Assembly (NCBI RefSeq): GCF_000334455.1
Contig: NZ_BANX01000025.1
Coordinates: 62,001 to 126,000, forward strand
Source of the DNA: Gordonia soli NBRC 108243
Lineage (GTDB): Bacteria > Actinomycetota > Actinomycetes > Mycobacteriales > Mycobacteriaceae
DNA length: 64,000 nucleotides
Direction of reading: 5' to 3'
Positions 1-8,884 of this stretch are shown here, piece by piece. Positions within the stretch are counted from its first letter, which is position 1; every line of letters begins with the position of its first letter. The notes below the pieces were generated by a model that was not told the DNA's origin, made no database searches, and saw only the letters and a list, made by a program, of their open reading frames with translations. Position numbers and translations under genes: made by a program.

Positions 1-284
1 ACCTCGCCGCAATGCCTGGCGGTCGCGCGATCGCGGCGGGCGACTTCAACTCCACCTGGGATCACGCCCGATTCCGCGGTCTGCTGCGGCACGGGTTCCA
101 GGACGCGACGGATCAGTCCGGTGCCGGATTCCAGCCGAGCTATCCCACTGATCGTCTCGGTCACCGGCCCTTCATCGCCATCGATCACGTCATCGTGCGC
201 GGATTCGTCGCTACCTCCCTGCACACGTTCACGCTGAGCGGTTCCGATCACCGCTCGGTGGTGGTAACACTGGTGCCATCATGA
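1..284 (+). CDS. Endonuclease/exonuclease/phosphatase family protein, C-terminal part
   Basis: Only the last ~93 codons are present; the frame is open to the left edge, so the start lies outside the window. The visible part has the two closing motifs of the EEP metal-dependent phosphoesterase fold: GDFNST near the start (an Asp/Asn metal and phosphate site) and SGSDHRSV close to the end (the catalytic SDH histidine). Proteins of this type hydrolyse phosphodiester bonds; the substrate cannot be told from this fragment. The stop codon overlaps the ATG of the heme oxygenase gene by 4 bp (ATGA), so the two are probably translated together. Confidence 0.85.
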   Translation, partial: LAAMPGGRAIAAGDFNSTWDHARFRGLLRHGFQDATDQSGAGFQPSYPTDRLGHRPFIAIDHVIVRGFVATSLHTFTLSGSDHRSVVVTLVPS

Positions 285-931
285 CGACGTCCGCCGAGTC
301 CACCTCCATCTCGGCCGGTCTGCGCGCCGCGACCGCGGTGGCGCACGAACGCGCCGAGAGCGCCACGTTCGTCGACGATCTGCTGTCGGGACGCGCGGAC
401 CTGGACGCGTGCCGCCAGCTGCCCGGGCAGCTTTACTTCGTGTACCAGGCATTGGAGACCACCGGCGATGCACTCGCCACGGACCCGATCGCGGGGGCGG
501 TGGTCGACGAGCGCCTGCGTCGGGTACCCGCCCTGCTCGCCGACCTCGCGGCGCTGGGGGTCGACCCCGACGCGTTGCGGCCGCTGCCCGCCGTCGCACG
601 CTACGCGGCCGCGATCGAGTCGACCCGGGACGATCCTGCCCGGTTCGTCGCACACCACTACACGCGCTACCTCGGCGACCTGAGCGGGGGACAGGTGGTG
701 GCGCACCGGATGCGCCTGCACTACGGACTCGGTGACGACGCGGTGAACTTCTATCGGTTCGACGGCATCGACAAACTGAAGCGCTACAAGGACTCCTATC
801 GCGACCGCCTCGATGCGCTGGACATCGACGACGCTGCACGCGATCGGTTGCTGGCCGAGGCCGTACGGGCCTTCGAGTACAACGAGGCGATGTTCGCCGA
901 CCTGTCTGTCGGGGAGTCCCGCCCGGCGTGA
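281..931 (+). CDS. hmuO: Biliverdin-producing heme oxygenase
   Basis: The 216-aa protein matches the usual length of HmuO/HO-1 type enzymes, which use O2 and electrons to open heme into biliverdin, CO and Fe2+, a cytoplasmic route to iron from heme. The proximal heme-ligand histidine is His22 in AHERAE. The distal-helix signature GDLSGGQ lies at residues 132-138, with the glycines that bend over the heme. Conserved aromatic and basic residues follow (NFYRF, then KRYKDSYR). The start is the ATG overlapping the upstream stop by 4 bp. No IdeR/DtxR-type box was recognised here, but the promoter may lie upstream of the window. Family assignment is firm; the symbol is by family. Confidence 0.93.
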   Translation: MTTSAESTSISAGLRAATAVAHERAESATFVDDLLSGRADLDACRQLPGQLYFVYQALETTGDALATDPIAGAVVDERLRRVPALLADLAALGVDPDALRPLPAVARYAAAIESTRDDPARFVAHHYTRYLGDLSGGQVVAHRMRLHYGLGDDAVNFYRFDGIDKLKRYKDSYRDRLDALDIDDAARDRLLAEAVRAFEYNEAMFADLSVGESRPA

Positions 932-1145
932 TGTCGCGGCGTCCGGGTGTCGGTGCCGGTTCTGTTGGGCGGTCGTCGGGGCACAGGTCGCGGTTCTCGG
1001 ACTGGTGACACCGGAGCGGTCTGAGCTGTGCGCATTCCACAGCGTGGCTCGCTCAGGTGTCAGAAATCCGGCGGAGCGAGGGCGCGGCCCCGTTCCAGGG
1101 TACGAGCTGCCATACGGTCCGGGGACTGCGGGACATCGTCACCAC

Positions 1146-1202
1146 CGCGGTGTGAGCGAGAAGCCGCGACGATTATTGTCGCGGCCTGCCGCTCACACCG
1201 TG
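1146..1202. repeat. Compound inverted repeat (nested double palindrome)
   Basis: This lies in the 345-bp gap between the convergent hmuO and glnA1 genes. Outer arms of 11 bp (1148-1158 and 1190-1200, cggtgtgagcg and its complement) enclose inner arms of 8 bp (1163-1170 and 1178-1185, gccgcgac and its complement) around an AT-rich 7-nt loop (gattatt). The bulges are 4 nt on each side. Transcribed from either strand it would form a long interrupted hairpin. No other gene-like signal was seen in this gap apart from the terminator that follows. Confidence 0.85.
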
Positions 1203-1227
1203 CTGACGACCAGAACCCCCGACAACG

Positions 1228-1261
1228 CCGAACGCCCCGGAGCGGACTCCGGGGCGTTCGG
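1228..1261 (-). terminator. Strong hairpin terminator of glnA1
   Basis: Perfect 15-bp arms (1228-1242 and 1247-1261) with a 4-nt loop lie 15 bp past the glnA1 stop codon. No long T tract follows on either strand, which is common for actinobacterial terminators. It may act in both directions, since hmuO converges on it. Confidence 0.8.
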
Positions 1262-1276
1262 TTGTGGCGCGTCAGA

Positions 1277-2710
1277 TCACACGTCGTAGTAGAGCGAGAA
1301 CTCGTACGGGTGCGGACGGATCTGCACCGGCTCGATCTCGTTCTCACGCTTCAGCGCGATCCAGGTCTCGATCAGGTCCTCGGTGAACACGCCACCTGCG
1401 GTGAGGTAGTCGTGGTCCTGCTCGAGGCGGTCGATGACCGCGGGGAGCGAGGTCGGGGCCTGCGGGATGCCCTTGGCTTCCTCCGGCGGGAGCTCGTAGA
1501 GGTCCTTGTCGACGGGCTCGTGCGGCTCGATCTTGTTCTTGATGCCGTCGAGTCCGGCGAGCATCTGCGCCGCGAAGGACAGGTACGGGTTGCCCGAGGC
1601 GTCCGGCGCGCGGAACTCGAGGCGCTTGGCCTTCGGGTTGTTGCCGGTGATCGGGATGCGGACGGCGGCCGACCGGTTGCGCTGGCTGTAGACCAGGTTG
1701 ATGGGGGCCTCGTAACCGGGGACCAGTCGCTTGTAGGAGTTGATGGTCGGGTTGGTGAACGCCAGCAGCGACGGTGCGTGGTGCAGGATGCCGCCGATGT
1801 AGTAGCGCGCCAGATCCGACAGACCTGCGTAACCGGCCTCGTCGTGGAACAGCGGCTTGCCGTCCTTCCACAGCGACTGGTGGGTGTGCATACCCGAGCC
1901 GTTGTCGCCGAAGAGCGGCTTCGGCATGAAGGTCACCGACTTGCCCTGCTGCCACGCGGTGTTCTTGACGATGTACTTGAACAACTGGACGTCGTCGGCG
2001 GCGTGCAGCAGCGTGTTGAACTTGTAGTTGATCTCGGCCTGACCGGCGGTGCCGACCTCGTGGTGCCCGCGCTCGAGGATGAACCCGGCGTTCTGCAGGT
2101 TGGTCGAGATGTCGTCACGCAGGTCCACATAGTGGTCGTAGGGCGCGACGGGGAAGTAACCACCCTTGGGGCGGACCTTGTAGCCGAGGTTCGGGCTGCC
2201 GTCGGGATCGGTCGGGGAGCCGGTGTTCCACCAGCCCGACTCCGACTCGATCTCGTAGAAGGTGCCGTTGATCTGGGAGTCGAAGGACACCGAGTCGAAG
2301 ATGTAGAACTCGGCCTCGGCGCCGAAGAAGGCGGTGTCGGCGATGCCAGTGGAGGCCAGGTAGTCCTGCGCCTTGCGGGCGACGTTACGCGGGTCGCGGC
2401 TGTAGGCCTCGCGGGTGAACGGGTCGTGGACGAAGAAGCTGACGTTCATCGTCTTGGCCTTGCGGAACGGATCGATGCGCGCGGTCGCCGGGTCCGGCAG
2501 CAGCATCATGTCCGACTCGTCGATCGACTGGAAGCCGCGGACCGACGACCCGTCGAACGCCAGGCCGTCTTCGAAGACGTCCTCGTCGAAGGCCGATGCG
2601 GGGATCGAGAAGTGCTGGGTCACACCGGGCAGGTCGCAGAAGCGGATGTCGACGTACTCGACACCTTCCTTCTTGATGCCCTCGAGGAGTTCTTCTTTAC
2701 TGCTGTACAC
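1277..2710 (-). CDS. glnA1: Type I glutamine synthetase
   Basis: This is the 477-aa main glutamine synthetase: glutamate + NH4+ + ATP give glutamine, and the enzyme forms a dodecamer. It is collinear with mycobacterial GlnA1 (478 aa). Visible motifs are GAEAEFYIF (metal-binding Glu), [12 protein letters not shown] (ATP and glutamate site), [10 protein letters not shown] and, near the C-terminus, [11 protein letters not shown], whose Tyr is the adenylylation site used by GlnE. A GTG start at 2710 is chosen because AAGGAG lies just upstream on the minus strand and because the family begins there; the open frame reaching 2899 is upstream sequence. A GlnR-type box lies about 130 bp upstream, and a hairpin terminator follows the stop. 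Confidence 0.97.
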   Translation of the reverse strand: MYSSKEELLEGIKKEGVEYVDIRFCDLPGVTQHFSIPASAFDEDVFEDGLAFDGSSVRGFQSIDESDMMLLPDPATARIDPFRKAKTMNVSFFVHDPFTREAYSRDPRNVARKAQDYLASTGIADTAFFGAEAEFYIFDSVSFDSQINGTFYEIESESGWWNTGSPTDPDGSPNLGYKVRPKGGYFPVAPYDHYVDLRDDISTNLQNAGFILERGHHEVGTAGQAEINYKFNTLLHAADDVQLFKYIVKNTAWQQGKSVTFMPKPLFGDNGSGMHTHQSLWKDGKPLFHDEAGYAGLSDLARYYIGGILHHAPSLLAFTNPTINSYKRLVPGYEAPINLVYSQRNRSAAVRIPITGNNPKAKRLEFRAPDASGNPYLSFAAQMLAGLDGIKNKIEPHEPVDKDLYELPPEEAKGIPQAPTSLPAVIDRLEQDHDYLTAGGVFTEDLIETWIALKRENEIEPVQIRPHPYEFSLYYDV

Positions 2711-2838
2711 CGTGCGGTGCTCCTTCTCTGTTTCGCGGGTGGCAGGGACTCTGACACGCCTCAGCCGCCACCGGGTTACAGCAGCGGACCTCAGCCATGA
2801 ACCGTATGGACGCGAGGTTGCCCAGGCGTCAAGCCCGT

Positions 2839-2854
2839 GTTTCTCCTGTGTTAC
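2839..2854 (-). promoter_or_regulatory. GlnR-type binding site upstream of glnA1
   Basis: On the glnA1 coding strand the sequence reads GTAAC-N6-GAAAC, an exact match to the actinobacterial GlnR half-box pair (gTnAc-N6-GaAAc). It sits about 130 bp before the glnA1 GTG, in the divergent region shared with the RDD gene. GlnR activates or represses nitrogen genes under nitrogen limitation. Binding here is inferred from the motif. Confidence 0.7.
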
Positions 2855-3000
2855 ACAGACCGGCGTCGGGACACCTCTACTATTGCCGATCGCCTGCACG
2901 GCGTATGCGGTAACCCCGTCGAGGTGTGATGTGGGCCCCGGCGAGCGGGTCCCCGACAGCGAGTCGGCGACGTCCGATTCGCGACATCTACGATGGTCAC

Positions 3001-3504
3001 ATGGGACGAATCACCGGATCGTGGCTCTCCGGACCGCAGGCCGGAGCAGGTAACCAGCCCGACGTCGAGTACCGCGGCGAGGACCTGGGCCTGCCCGAGT
3101 CCGGACCGGGTGCCCTGGCCGGCGGTTGGCAGCGCGTGCTGGCGCTCATGGTCGACTGGCTCCTGTCCGGCGGCATCGCGCTGTTGTTCGTCGACTTCGG
3201 TTCCCCGATCATCGGCACCACCGTGCTGGGCGTGTGGTTCGTGATCGGCGTCGTCTCGATCACCTTCTTCGGTTTCACACCGGGACAGTTCGCTGTCGGG
3301 CTCCGCGTCGCGCGTGTCGACCACGGTCCCGAGCGCGGCGCGGCAGAGGCCAGGGGAGAGGTGCCGCCGGCAGCCGTCGGGATCATCCGGGCACTCGCCC
3401 GTCAGGTGTTGATCGTGTTCCTGGTGCCTGCGCTCATCAACGACTACAACGGGCGGGCGATGCACGACCGCGCGACCGGGACCGGGCTGGTCCGCACCCG
3501 CTGA
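3001..3504 (+). CDS. RDD family membrane protein
   Basis: This 167-aa protein carries an RDD-type domain. The Arg-Asp signature is in [13 protein letters not shown], followed by two hydrophobic helices (about residues 55-75 and 80-100) and a charged C-terminal part with [18 protein letters not shown] forming a third. It is the counterpart of the small RDD protein beside glnA1 in mycobacteria (Rv2219A). Its molecular role is unknown. The ATG at 3001 is chosen over one 25 codons upstream because the upstream stretch is poorly protein-like. It is divergent from glnA1 and converges on the permease with a 21-bp gap. Confidence 0.82.
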   Translation: MGRITGSWLSGPQAGAGNQPDVEYRGEDLGLPESGPGALAGGWQRVLALMVDWLLSGGIALLFVDFGSPIIGTTVLGVWFVIGVVSITFFGFTPGQFAVGLRVARVDHGPERGAAEARGEVPPAAVGIIRALARQVLIVFLVPALINDYNGRAMHDRATGTGLVRTR

Positions 3505-3525
3505 GTCGTGCCCGCGGTTGGGGCA

Positions 3526-5097
3526 TCAGTCGGTCTTGCCCTTCAGAATCTCGTCCTCGATGGTGCCGCCGAGTCCTTCTGACTCCGGGTCGAACCCGTG
3601 CAGGCCGCCGGTGACCGCGTACTCCTCCTCGGGGGACAGCACCAGCCGGTGCCGTCCGTACAGTCCGAAGACCAGCAGCCCGATCACGTAGAACACGACG
3701 ATGGCGATCACCGCGGACCGGTAGTCGGGATTGATCAGCACGCCGACGAAGGTGATCGCGGCGATGACGAAAGCAACCACGGCGCCCGCGATTCCGACCG
3801 GGCTCCGGTAGGGGCGTCGGGCCTTCGGGAACTTCCGGCGCAGGAGCACGAACGACACCATCTGCAGCATGTAGGCCAGTACCGCGCCCCACACTGCGAT
3901 GTTGAGGACGATGGCACCGGCGCCGGAGATCCAGTACTCGATCACCAGCAACGCGACGAAGCCGATGACCGCCCCGGCCAGCAGGGCCACATAGGGCGTC
4001 TGCCGGGAACCGGTCAGTGACAACACCTTCGGGTAGTAGCCCGCCCGACTGAGTGAGTAGAGGTTGCGTCCGTAGGCGTACATGATGCCCTGCAGGCTGG
4101 CGAGCAGACCGATCAGCGCGAAGGCCGACAACACCGATGCCCATCCTGACGGCAGGAACGATCGGAAACCGTCGAGCAGCGGCTCGTCGGAATCGCCCAG
4201 TGCAGCCGACCCCGTGACCGCCGGGTTGAGGAAGAACACGATCGCGGCGCAGCCGACCAGCGTGACGAGTCCCCAGATCCCGGCGCGCGGGATGTCCTTG
4301 GTCGGCTCGTGCGCCTCCTCGGCAGCCAACGGCAGTTCCTCGATGCCGAGGAAGAACCACATCGCGAACGGCAGGGCATACAGGATGCCCATCACGCCGA
4401 ACGGCAAGAAGTCGCTCGCACCCGCCTTGCTCTCGTCCGGTGCGATGTCGAGCAACTTGCCGAAGTCGATCGCGCCGTGCGCGACGGCCAGGATCGCGAA
4501 GAGCACCAGGATGCCGATGGAGACGACGGCCACGATGATCGCGAACCGGAAGGACGCCTCGGCGCCCCACGAGTTCAGGGCGATGAATATGGCGTAGAGG
4601 ATGATCCACCACACCCAGGCGGGCAGGCTGAGACCGAACAGGTCGTCGGTGATCGCGTTCGCGTAGGACGCCGAGAAGTAGACGACGACGCCGGTCGTGA
4701 AGACGTACTCGATGGTCTCGGCGAAACCGGTGATGAAGCCGCCCCACGGGCCCATCGCGGCACGCGCGAACGAATACGCGCCGCCGGTGTGCGGCATGGC
4801 CGCCGACATCTCACCGATCGAGAACAGCATGCCGAAGTACATGATCACGATGATCAGCGCGGCCACGCCGAGTCCGCCCCATCCGGCCTGGCCGATCCCG
4901 TAGTTCCAGCCCGAGAAGTCACCCGAGATGACCGCCGCGATGCCGATACCCCAGATGCCCCAGAACCCGGCCGTCCGCTTGAGCTGGCGCTTCTCGAAGT
5001 ACCCTGCCTCGGCCTGGCTGTAGGTGGCACCGGCCGAGGTCATCCTCGATGCGCCCGGAGAGGGCGTCGATGCGGCGGCGGACGTGTCTTCTGCCAT
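3526..5097 (-). CDS. Ethanolamine-type APC family permease
   Basis: This is a 523-aa, roughly 12-helix amino acid/polyamine/organocation transporter. The N-terminal core (GFWGIWGIGIAAVISGDFSG, then MPHTGGAYSFARAAMGPWGG) and the central GIEELPLAAEEAHEPTKDIP resemble the ethanolamine permease subfamily (Eat) more than GABA or lysine permeases. The start at 5097 has GAGGAG close upstream. The frame stays open to 6633, but that stretch lies antisense to the ligase gene. It is divergent from the ligase-hydrolase-dehydrogenase genes, so it probably imports their substrate. The C-terminal tail is acidic and cytoplasmic. Substrate choice is inferred from subfamily resemblance and context. Confidence 0.85.
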   Translation of the reverse strand: MAEDTSAAASTPSPGASRMTSAGATYSQAEAGYFEKRQLKRTAGFWGIWGIGIAAVISGDFSGWNYGIGQAGWGGLGVAALIIVIMYFGMLFSIGEMSAAMPHTGGAYSFARAAMGPWGGFITGFAETIEYVFTTGVVVYFSASYANAITDDLFGLSLPAWVWWIILYAIFIALNSWGAEASFRFAIIVAVVSIGILVLFAILAVAHGAIDFGKLLDIAPDESKAGASDFLPFGVMGILYALPFAMWFFLGIEELPLAAEEAHEPTKDIPRAGIWGLVTLVGCAAIVFFLNPAVTGSAALGDSDEPLLDGFRSFLPSGWASVLSAFALIGLLASLQGIMYAYGRNLYSLSRAGYYPKVLSLTGSRQTPYVALLAGAVIGFVALLVIEYWISGAGAIVLNIAVWGAVLAYMLQMVSFVLLRRKFPKARRPYRSPVGIAGAVVAFVIAAITFVGVLINPDYRSAVIAIVVFYVIGLLVFGLYGRHRLVLSPEEEYAVTGGLHGFDPESEGLGGTIEDEILKGKTD

Positions 5098-5180
5098 GGG
5101 TCGCTCCTCGCAGGTGCCGTTGAGGGCATTCGTGCCCCGCGGGCCCGGCATGGCTCCGCTGCTAAGGCAGAATAGGGCTC

Positions 5181-5204
5181 CAAAGGTCGGCTCACCCACC
5201 TTTG
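5181..5204. promoter_or_regulatory. Candidate operator between permease and ligase genes
   Basis: A perfect inverted repeat CAAAGGT-N10-ACCTTTG lies in the 255-bp divergent promoter region. On the permease strand a TATTCT hexamer that could serve as a -10 element follows directly, so a protein bound here would block or position polymerase. The GntR/FCD regulator encoded at 9694 is the obvious candidate, but no copy of the site was found near that gene. Confidence 0.4.
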
Positions 5205-5352
5205 ACGGAAACAATCCCGTTAAATTCGCCGAGCTGACCGCGGTGACGAGGTGTCCAATGGTTGACTGTGGCCACGCCCGGCCGCTGTCGCCGGAGTACA
5301 TCCCGACAGCGGCCGGGTCCAGATGACGGGTATCCGGCGACGAGGAGAGCTG

Positions 5353-6720
5353 ATGGCGGGCGGTACCGGTGGGCTGACCATGATCGAGCTGCAGACGATG
5401 GTCGACGCGGGCGAGATCGACACCGTCATCGTCGCCTTCCCGGACATGCAGGGGCGTCTCACCGGCAAGCGGGTGTCGGCCCGTCTGTTCGTCGAGGAGG
5501 TCGCCGCACACGGCGCCGAGTGTTGCAATTACCTGCTCGCGGTGGATGTCGAGATGAACACGGTCGACGGCTACTCGATGTCGAGCTGGGAGACCGGCTA
5601 CGGCGACATGGTGATGACCCCGGACGAGTCGACCCTGCGTCGGCTCCCCTGGTTGCCGGGTACCGCGTTGGTGATGGCCGATCTCAGCGGCACCGACGGT
5701 CCGCCGATCAGCGTCGCGCCGCGGTCCATCCTCCGTGCCCAGATCGACCGACTCGCCGACCGTGGGCTGGTGCCCTACGTCGGCACCGAACTCGAGTTCA
5801 TGGTCTTCGACGACACCTATCGCGAGGCGTGGGCGAAGAAGTACCACGATCTGACACCTGCGACCGACTACAACGTCGACTACGCCATGCTCGCGTCCAC
5901 CCGCATGGAGCCCCTGCTGCGTGACATCCGGCTCGGGATGGAGGGCGCGGGGCTCTACTGCGAAGGCGTGAAGGGGGAATGCAATCTCGGTCAGCAGGAG
6001 ATCGCGTTCCGGTATGACCACGCCCTCACCACCTGCGACAACCACACGATCTACAAGAACGGCGCCAAGGAGATCGCGGACCAGCACGGCAAGAGCCTCA
6101 CCTTCATGGCGAAATACGATGAACGCGAGGGCAACAGCTGCCACATCCACATCAGCTTGCGGGACGCCGACGGCGCTGCGGTGTTCGCCGACGAATCGGC
6201 ACCGCACGGGATGTCGACGATGTTCGGGCACTTCGTCGCGGGCATCCAGGCGAGCCTGCGGGAACTGACGCTCTTCTATGCGCCGAACATCAACTCCTAC
6301 AAGCGTTTCGTCGACGGGAGCTTCGCGCCGACGGCAGTGGCGTGGGGGATGGACAACCGGACCTGCGCGCTGCGTGTGGTCGGTCACGGCCCGGGGATGC
6401 GGGTGGAGTGTCGGGCGCCCGGCGGCGATGTGAACCAGTACCTTGCGGTGGCGGCTCTGATCGCGGCCGGCCTCGACGGCATCGATCGCGAACTGCCACT
6501 GGCCGACCCGGCTGCGGGCAATGCCTACAGTGGCGGGGCGGAGCGGCTGCCCACCACCCTGCGGGAGGCGGCCGAACTCTTCGCCGGATCGGAGCTCGCG
6601 GCCGCGGCGTTCGGCGCGAACGTGGTGGAGCACTACCGGAACAACGCAGCGATCGAACTCGCCGCCTACGATGCGGCGGTGACCGACTGGGAGAGGGTGA
6701 GAGGGTTTGAGCGACTCTGA
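5353..6720 (+). CDS. Glutamine-synthetase-like gamma-glutamyl ligase (GlnA4/PuuA group)
   Basis: The 455-aa protein has the glutamine synthetase fold: a beta-grasp N-domain to about residue 110, and a catalytic domain with GTELEFMVF (metal Glu), KGECNLGQQEIAFRY, NSCHIHISLRD (ATP site) and RVECRAPGGDVNQYL. It lacks the GlnA1 adenylylation motif and is more like the enzymes that join glutamate to an amine (PuuA for putrescine, GlnA3 for polyamines, GlnA4 for ethanolamine in Streptomyces) than like true glutamine synthetases. The ATG at 5353 has GAGGAG 6 nt upstream. Genes for a gamma-glutamyl hydrolase and an aldehyde dehydrogenase follow with overlapping ends, so it likely performs the first step of an amine-degrading route. 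The exact amine is not proven. Confidence 0.87.
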   Translation: MAGGTGGLTMIELQTMVDAGEIDTVIVAFPDMQGRLTGKRVSARLFVEEVAAHGAECCNYLLAVDVEMNTVDGYSMSSWETGYGDMVMTPDESTLRRLPWLPGTALVMADLSGTDGPPISVAPRSILRAQIDRLADRGLVPYVGTELEFMVFDDTYREAWAKKYHDLTPATDYNVDYAMLASTRMEPLLRDIRLGMEGAGLYCEGVKGECNLGQQEIAFRYDHALTTCDNHTIYKNGAKEIADQHGKSLTFMAKYDEREGNSCHIHISLRDADGAAVFADESAPHGMSTMFGHFVAGIQASLRELTLFYAPNINSYKRFVDGSFAPTAVAWGMDNRTCALRVVGHGPGMRVECRAPGGDVNQYLAVAALIAAGLDGIDRELPLADPAAGNAYSGGAERLPTTLREAAELFAGSELAAAAFGANVVEHYRNNAAIELAAYDAAVTDWERVRGFERL

Positions 6721-7480
6721 CCGGCCGCCGCTCGTCGGGCTGACGACCTACCTCGAGCAGGCTCGGACCGGCGTCTGGGACGTCAGCGCCAGCTTTCTGC
6801 CGCGGATCTACTTCGACGGCGTGACACGGGCCGGCGGTACCGCGATGCTGCTCCCGCCGCAGCCCGTCGACACCCCGATCGCCGAGCACGTGGTCGCGCG
6901 GCTCGACGCCCTGATCCTCACCGGCGGTAAGGATCTCGACCCCTCGAGTTACGGACAGTCGGCGCACCCGACCACCGATGAGCCGCGGACCGATCGCGAC
7001 GCATGGGAGTTCGGACTGCTCGACGCCGCGTTGCGACGCGGACTCCCGGTGCTGGGCATCTGCCGCGGCGCCCAGGTGCTCAACGTCGCTCTCGGCGGAA
7101 CCCTGCATCAGCACCTTCCCGACGTACTCGGACACTCGCGCCACCAGGCGGGCAACGCCGTGTTCACCACTTCGCGCATCACCGTGACCGCGGGCACGCG
7201 CCTCGGATCGCTGCTCGGCGACGCCGTCGAGGCGCAGTGCTACCACCACCAGGCCATCGATCGTGTCGCCGACGATCTAATCGTCTCCGCCGTCGACGCG
7301 GAGGGAGTGATCGAGGCGGTCGAGCGGCCGGGTGAGCAGTTCGTGCTGGCCGTCCAATGGCATCCGGAGGAGACGCTCGACGACCTCCGACTGTTCCGAG
7401 GGGTCGTCGACGCCGCTGCCAGACACCTGGCGACACCCCCGGGCAACCGCGCGAACGACCATCAGGAGGTGGATGCGTGA
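6707..7480 (+). CDS. Class I glutamine amidotransferase-like gamma-glutamyl hydrolase (peptidase C26)
   Basis: The 257-aa protein is of the PuuD/peptidase C26 type, which hydrolyses the gamma-glutamyl amide bond and releases glutamate. The catalytic triad is visible: Cys119 in GICRGAQVLN, and His219 and Glu221 in VQWHPEE. The oxyanion strand LTGGKDLDP also fits. The best start is a TTG at 6707 that overlaps the ligase gene by 14 bp, with purine-rich GAGAGGGTGAGAGG upstream. Its end overlaps the next GTG by 4 bp. In this cluster it would cut the gamma-glutamylated acid made by the ligase and dehydrogenases, regenerating glutamate. Confidence 0.88.
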   Translation: MSDSDRPPLVGLTTYLEQARTGVWDVSASFLPRIYFDGVTRAGGTAMLLPPQPVDTPIAEHVVARLDALILTGGKDLDPSSYGQSAHPTTDEPRTDRDAWEFGLLDAALRRGLPVLGICRGAQVLNVALGGTLHQHLPDVLGHSRHQAGNAVFTTSRITVTAGTRLGSLLGDAVEAQCYHHQAIDRVADDLIVSAVDAEGVIEAVERPGEQFVLAVQWHPEETLDDLRLFRGVVDAAARHLATPPGNRANDHQEVDA

Positions 7481-8841
7481 CGACGATCGACATCGTCAAC
7501 CCGGCGACCGAGGAGACGATCTCGGTACTCGAACTGCTCGATGCGACCGCGGTCGACGAGGCGGTCGCTCGCGCGACGTCGGCGCAGCGGATCTGGGCGG
7601 CCCTTGCACCGGCCGAGCGAGCTGAACGGCTTCGGGGTTTCGCCGACACCGTCGCTGCGCATCAGGGCGAGCTCGCCGACCTCGAGGTCAGCAACTCCGG
7701 ACATCCGATCGGGCAGGCGACCTGGGAGGCCGGGCACGTCCGCGACGTCCTCGAGTACTACGCGACGGCCCCGGAGCGCTTGTCGGGCAGACAGATCCCG
7801 GTTGCCGGAGGCATCGACATCACCTTCGCCGAGCCGATCGGGGTGATAGGGGTGATCACCCCGTGGAACTTCCCGATGACGATCGCCGCATGGGCGTTCG
7901 CGCCCGCACTCGCCGCCGGCAACGCAGTGCTGGTCAAGCCGGCCGAGTGGACGCCGCTGACGATGCTCCGGCTTGCAGAGCTGGCCGTGAGCGCGGGACT
8001 CCCGGACGGGTTGTTGCAGACACTGCCGGGACGGGGAGATGTCGTGGGGGACGCACTGATCACGCATCCCGGTGTCGGCAAGGTCGTGTTCACCGGATCG
8101 ACCGCGACCGGCACCCGGGTGATGGAGCGGGCGGCCGAGAGCGTCACCCCGGTGACCCTGGAACTCGGCGGCAAGAGTGCGAACATCGTCTTCGCCGACA
8201 GCGACCTCGAGCGTGCCGCCGCCACCGCTCCGTACGGGGTGTTCGACAACGCTGGTCAGGACTGCTGCGCCCGGAGTCGAATCCTCGTGCAGCGCACCGT
8301 GTACGACCGCTTCATGGAGTTGTTCGAGCCGGCGGTCGCCGGTGTCACGGTGGGCGATCCGCGCGCGGAGTCGACCGAGATGGGACCCCTGGTCTCCCGG
8401 GCGCACTGGGAGAAGGTGTCGTCCTATGTACCCGACGATGCTCCCGTCGCCTTCCGAGGAAGTGCCCCGACGGGACCTGGTTTCTGGTTCCCGCCCACGG
8501 TGCTGACCCCGGCGGCGTCGGATCGAACGGTCCGCGACGAGATCTTCGGTCCGGTGGTGACCGTCCAGACGTTCGCCGACGAGGCCGAGGCGATAGCGCT
8601 CGCCAACGACACGCCCTACGGTCTCTCGGGATCGATCTGGACCGAGAACCTGTCCCGGGCGCTTCGGGTCACGCGGGCGGTGGCGGCCGGCAACCTGTCG
8701 GTGAACTCGCACTCCTCGGTCCGATACTCGACGCCGTTCGGTGGCTTCAAGCAGTCCGGGATCGGCCGTGAACTCGGCCCCGACGCCCCGTTTGCCTTCA
8801 CCGAGACCAAGAACGTCTTCATCGCCGTCGCCGACGCATGA
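7477..8841 (+). CDS. NAD(P)+-dependent aldehyde dehydrogenase
   Basis: This 454-aa aldehyde dehydrogenase is somewhat shorter than the usual 480-500 aa. Signatures: ITPWNFPM (cofactor binding), LVKPAEWTP, FTGSTATGTRVM, Glu229 in LELGGKS (general base), Cys263 in NAGQDCCARSR (nucleophile) and EIFGPVV. A GTG start at 7477 overlaps the preceding TGA, with AGGAGG 8 nt upstream. By position it should oxidise a gamma-glutamyl-amino-aldehyde (for ethanolamine, gamma-glutamyl-acetaldehyde) to the acid before the C26 enzyme releases glutamate. This resembles PuuC in the putrescine route. The physiological substrate is an inference. Confidence 0.9.
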   Translation: MTTIDIVNPATEETISVLELLDATAVDEAVARATSAQRIWAALAPAERAERLRGFADTVAAHQGELADLEVSNSGHPIGQATWEAGHVRDVLEYYATAPERLSGRQIPVAGGIDITFAEPIGVIGVITPWNFPMTIAAWAFAPALAAGNAVLVKPAEWTPLTMLRLAELAVSAGLPDGLLQTLPGRGDVVGDALITHPGVGKVVFTGSTATGTRVMERAAESVTPVTLELGGKSANIVFADSDLERAAATAPYGVFDNAGQDCCARSRILVQRTVYDRFMELFEPAVAGVTVGDPRAESTEMGPLVSRAHWEKVSSYVPDDAPVAFRGSAPTGPGFWFPPTVLTPAASDRTVRDEIFGPVVTVQTFADEAEAIALANDTPYGLSGSIWTENLSRALRVTRAVAAGNLSVNSHSSVRYSTPFGGFKQSGIGRELGPDAPFAFTETKNVFIAVADA

Positions 8842-8884
8842 CGATCGCACGCAGACGGCGCAGCATCACCGACGAAGGGAAACC

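Noticed and set aside
1028-2800. A 590-codon plus-strand open frame across glnA1
   Set aside because: It is antisense to a clear glutamine synthetase; the translation is Val/Arg/Asp-rich with no known fold, typical of shadow frames in G+C-rich DNA.
5098-6633. N-terminal extension of the permease frame to 1035 residues
   Set aside because: The added part is antisense to the GS-like ligase and has no membrane helices; a good ribosome site precedes the ATG at 5097.
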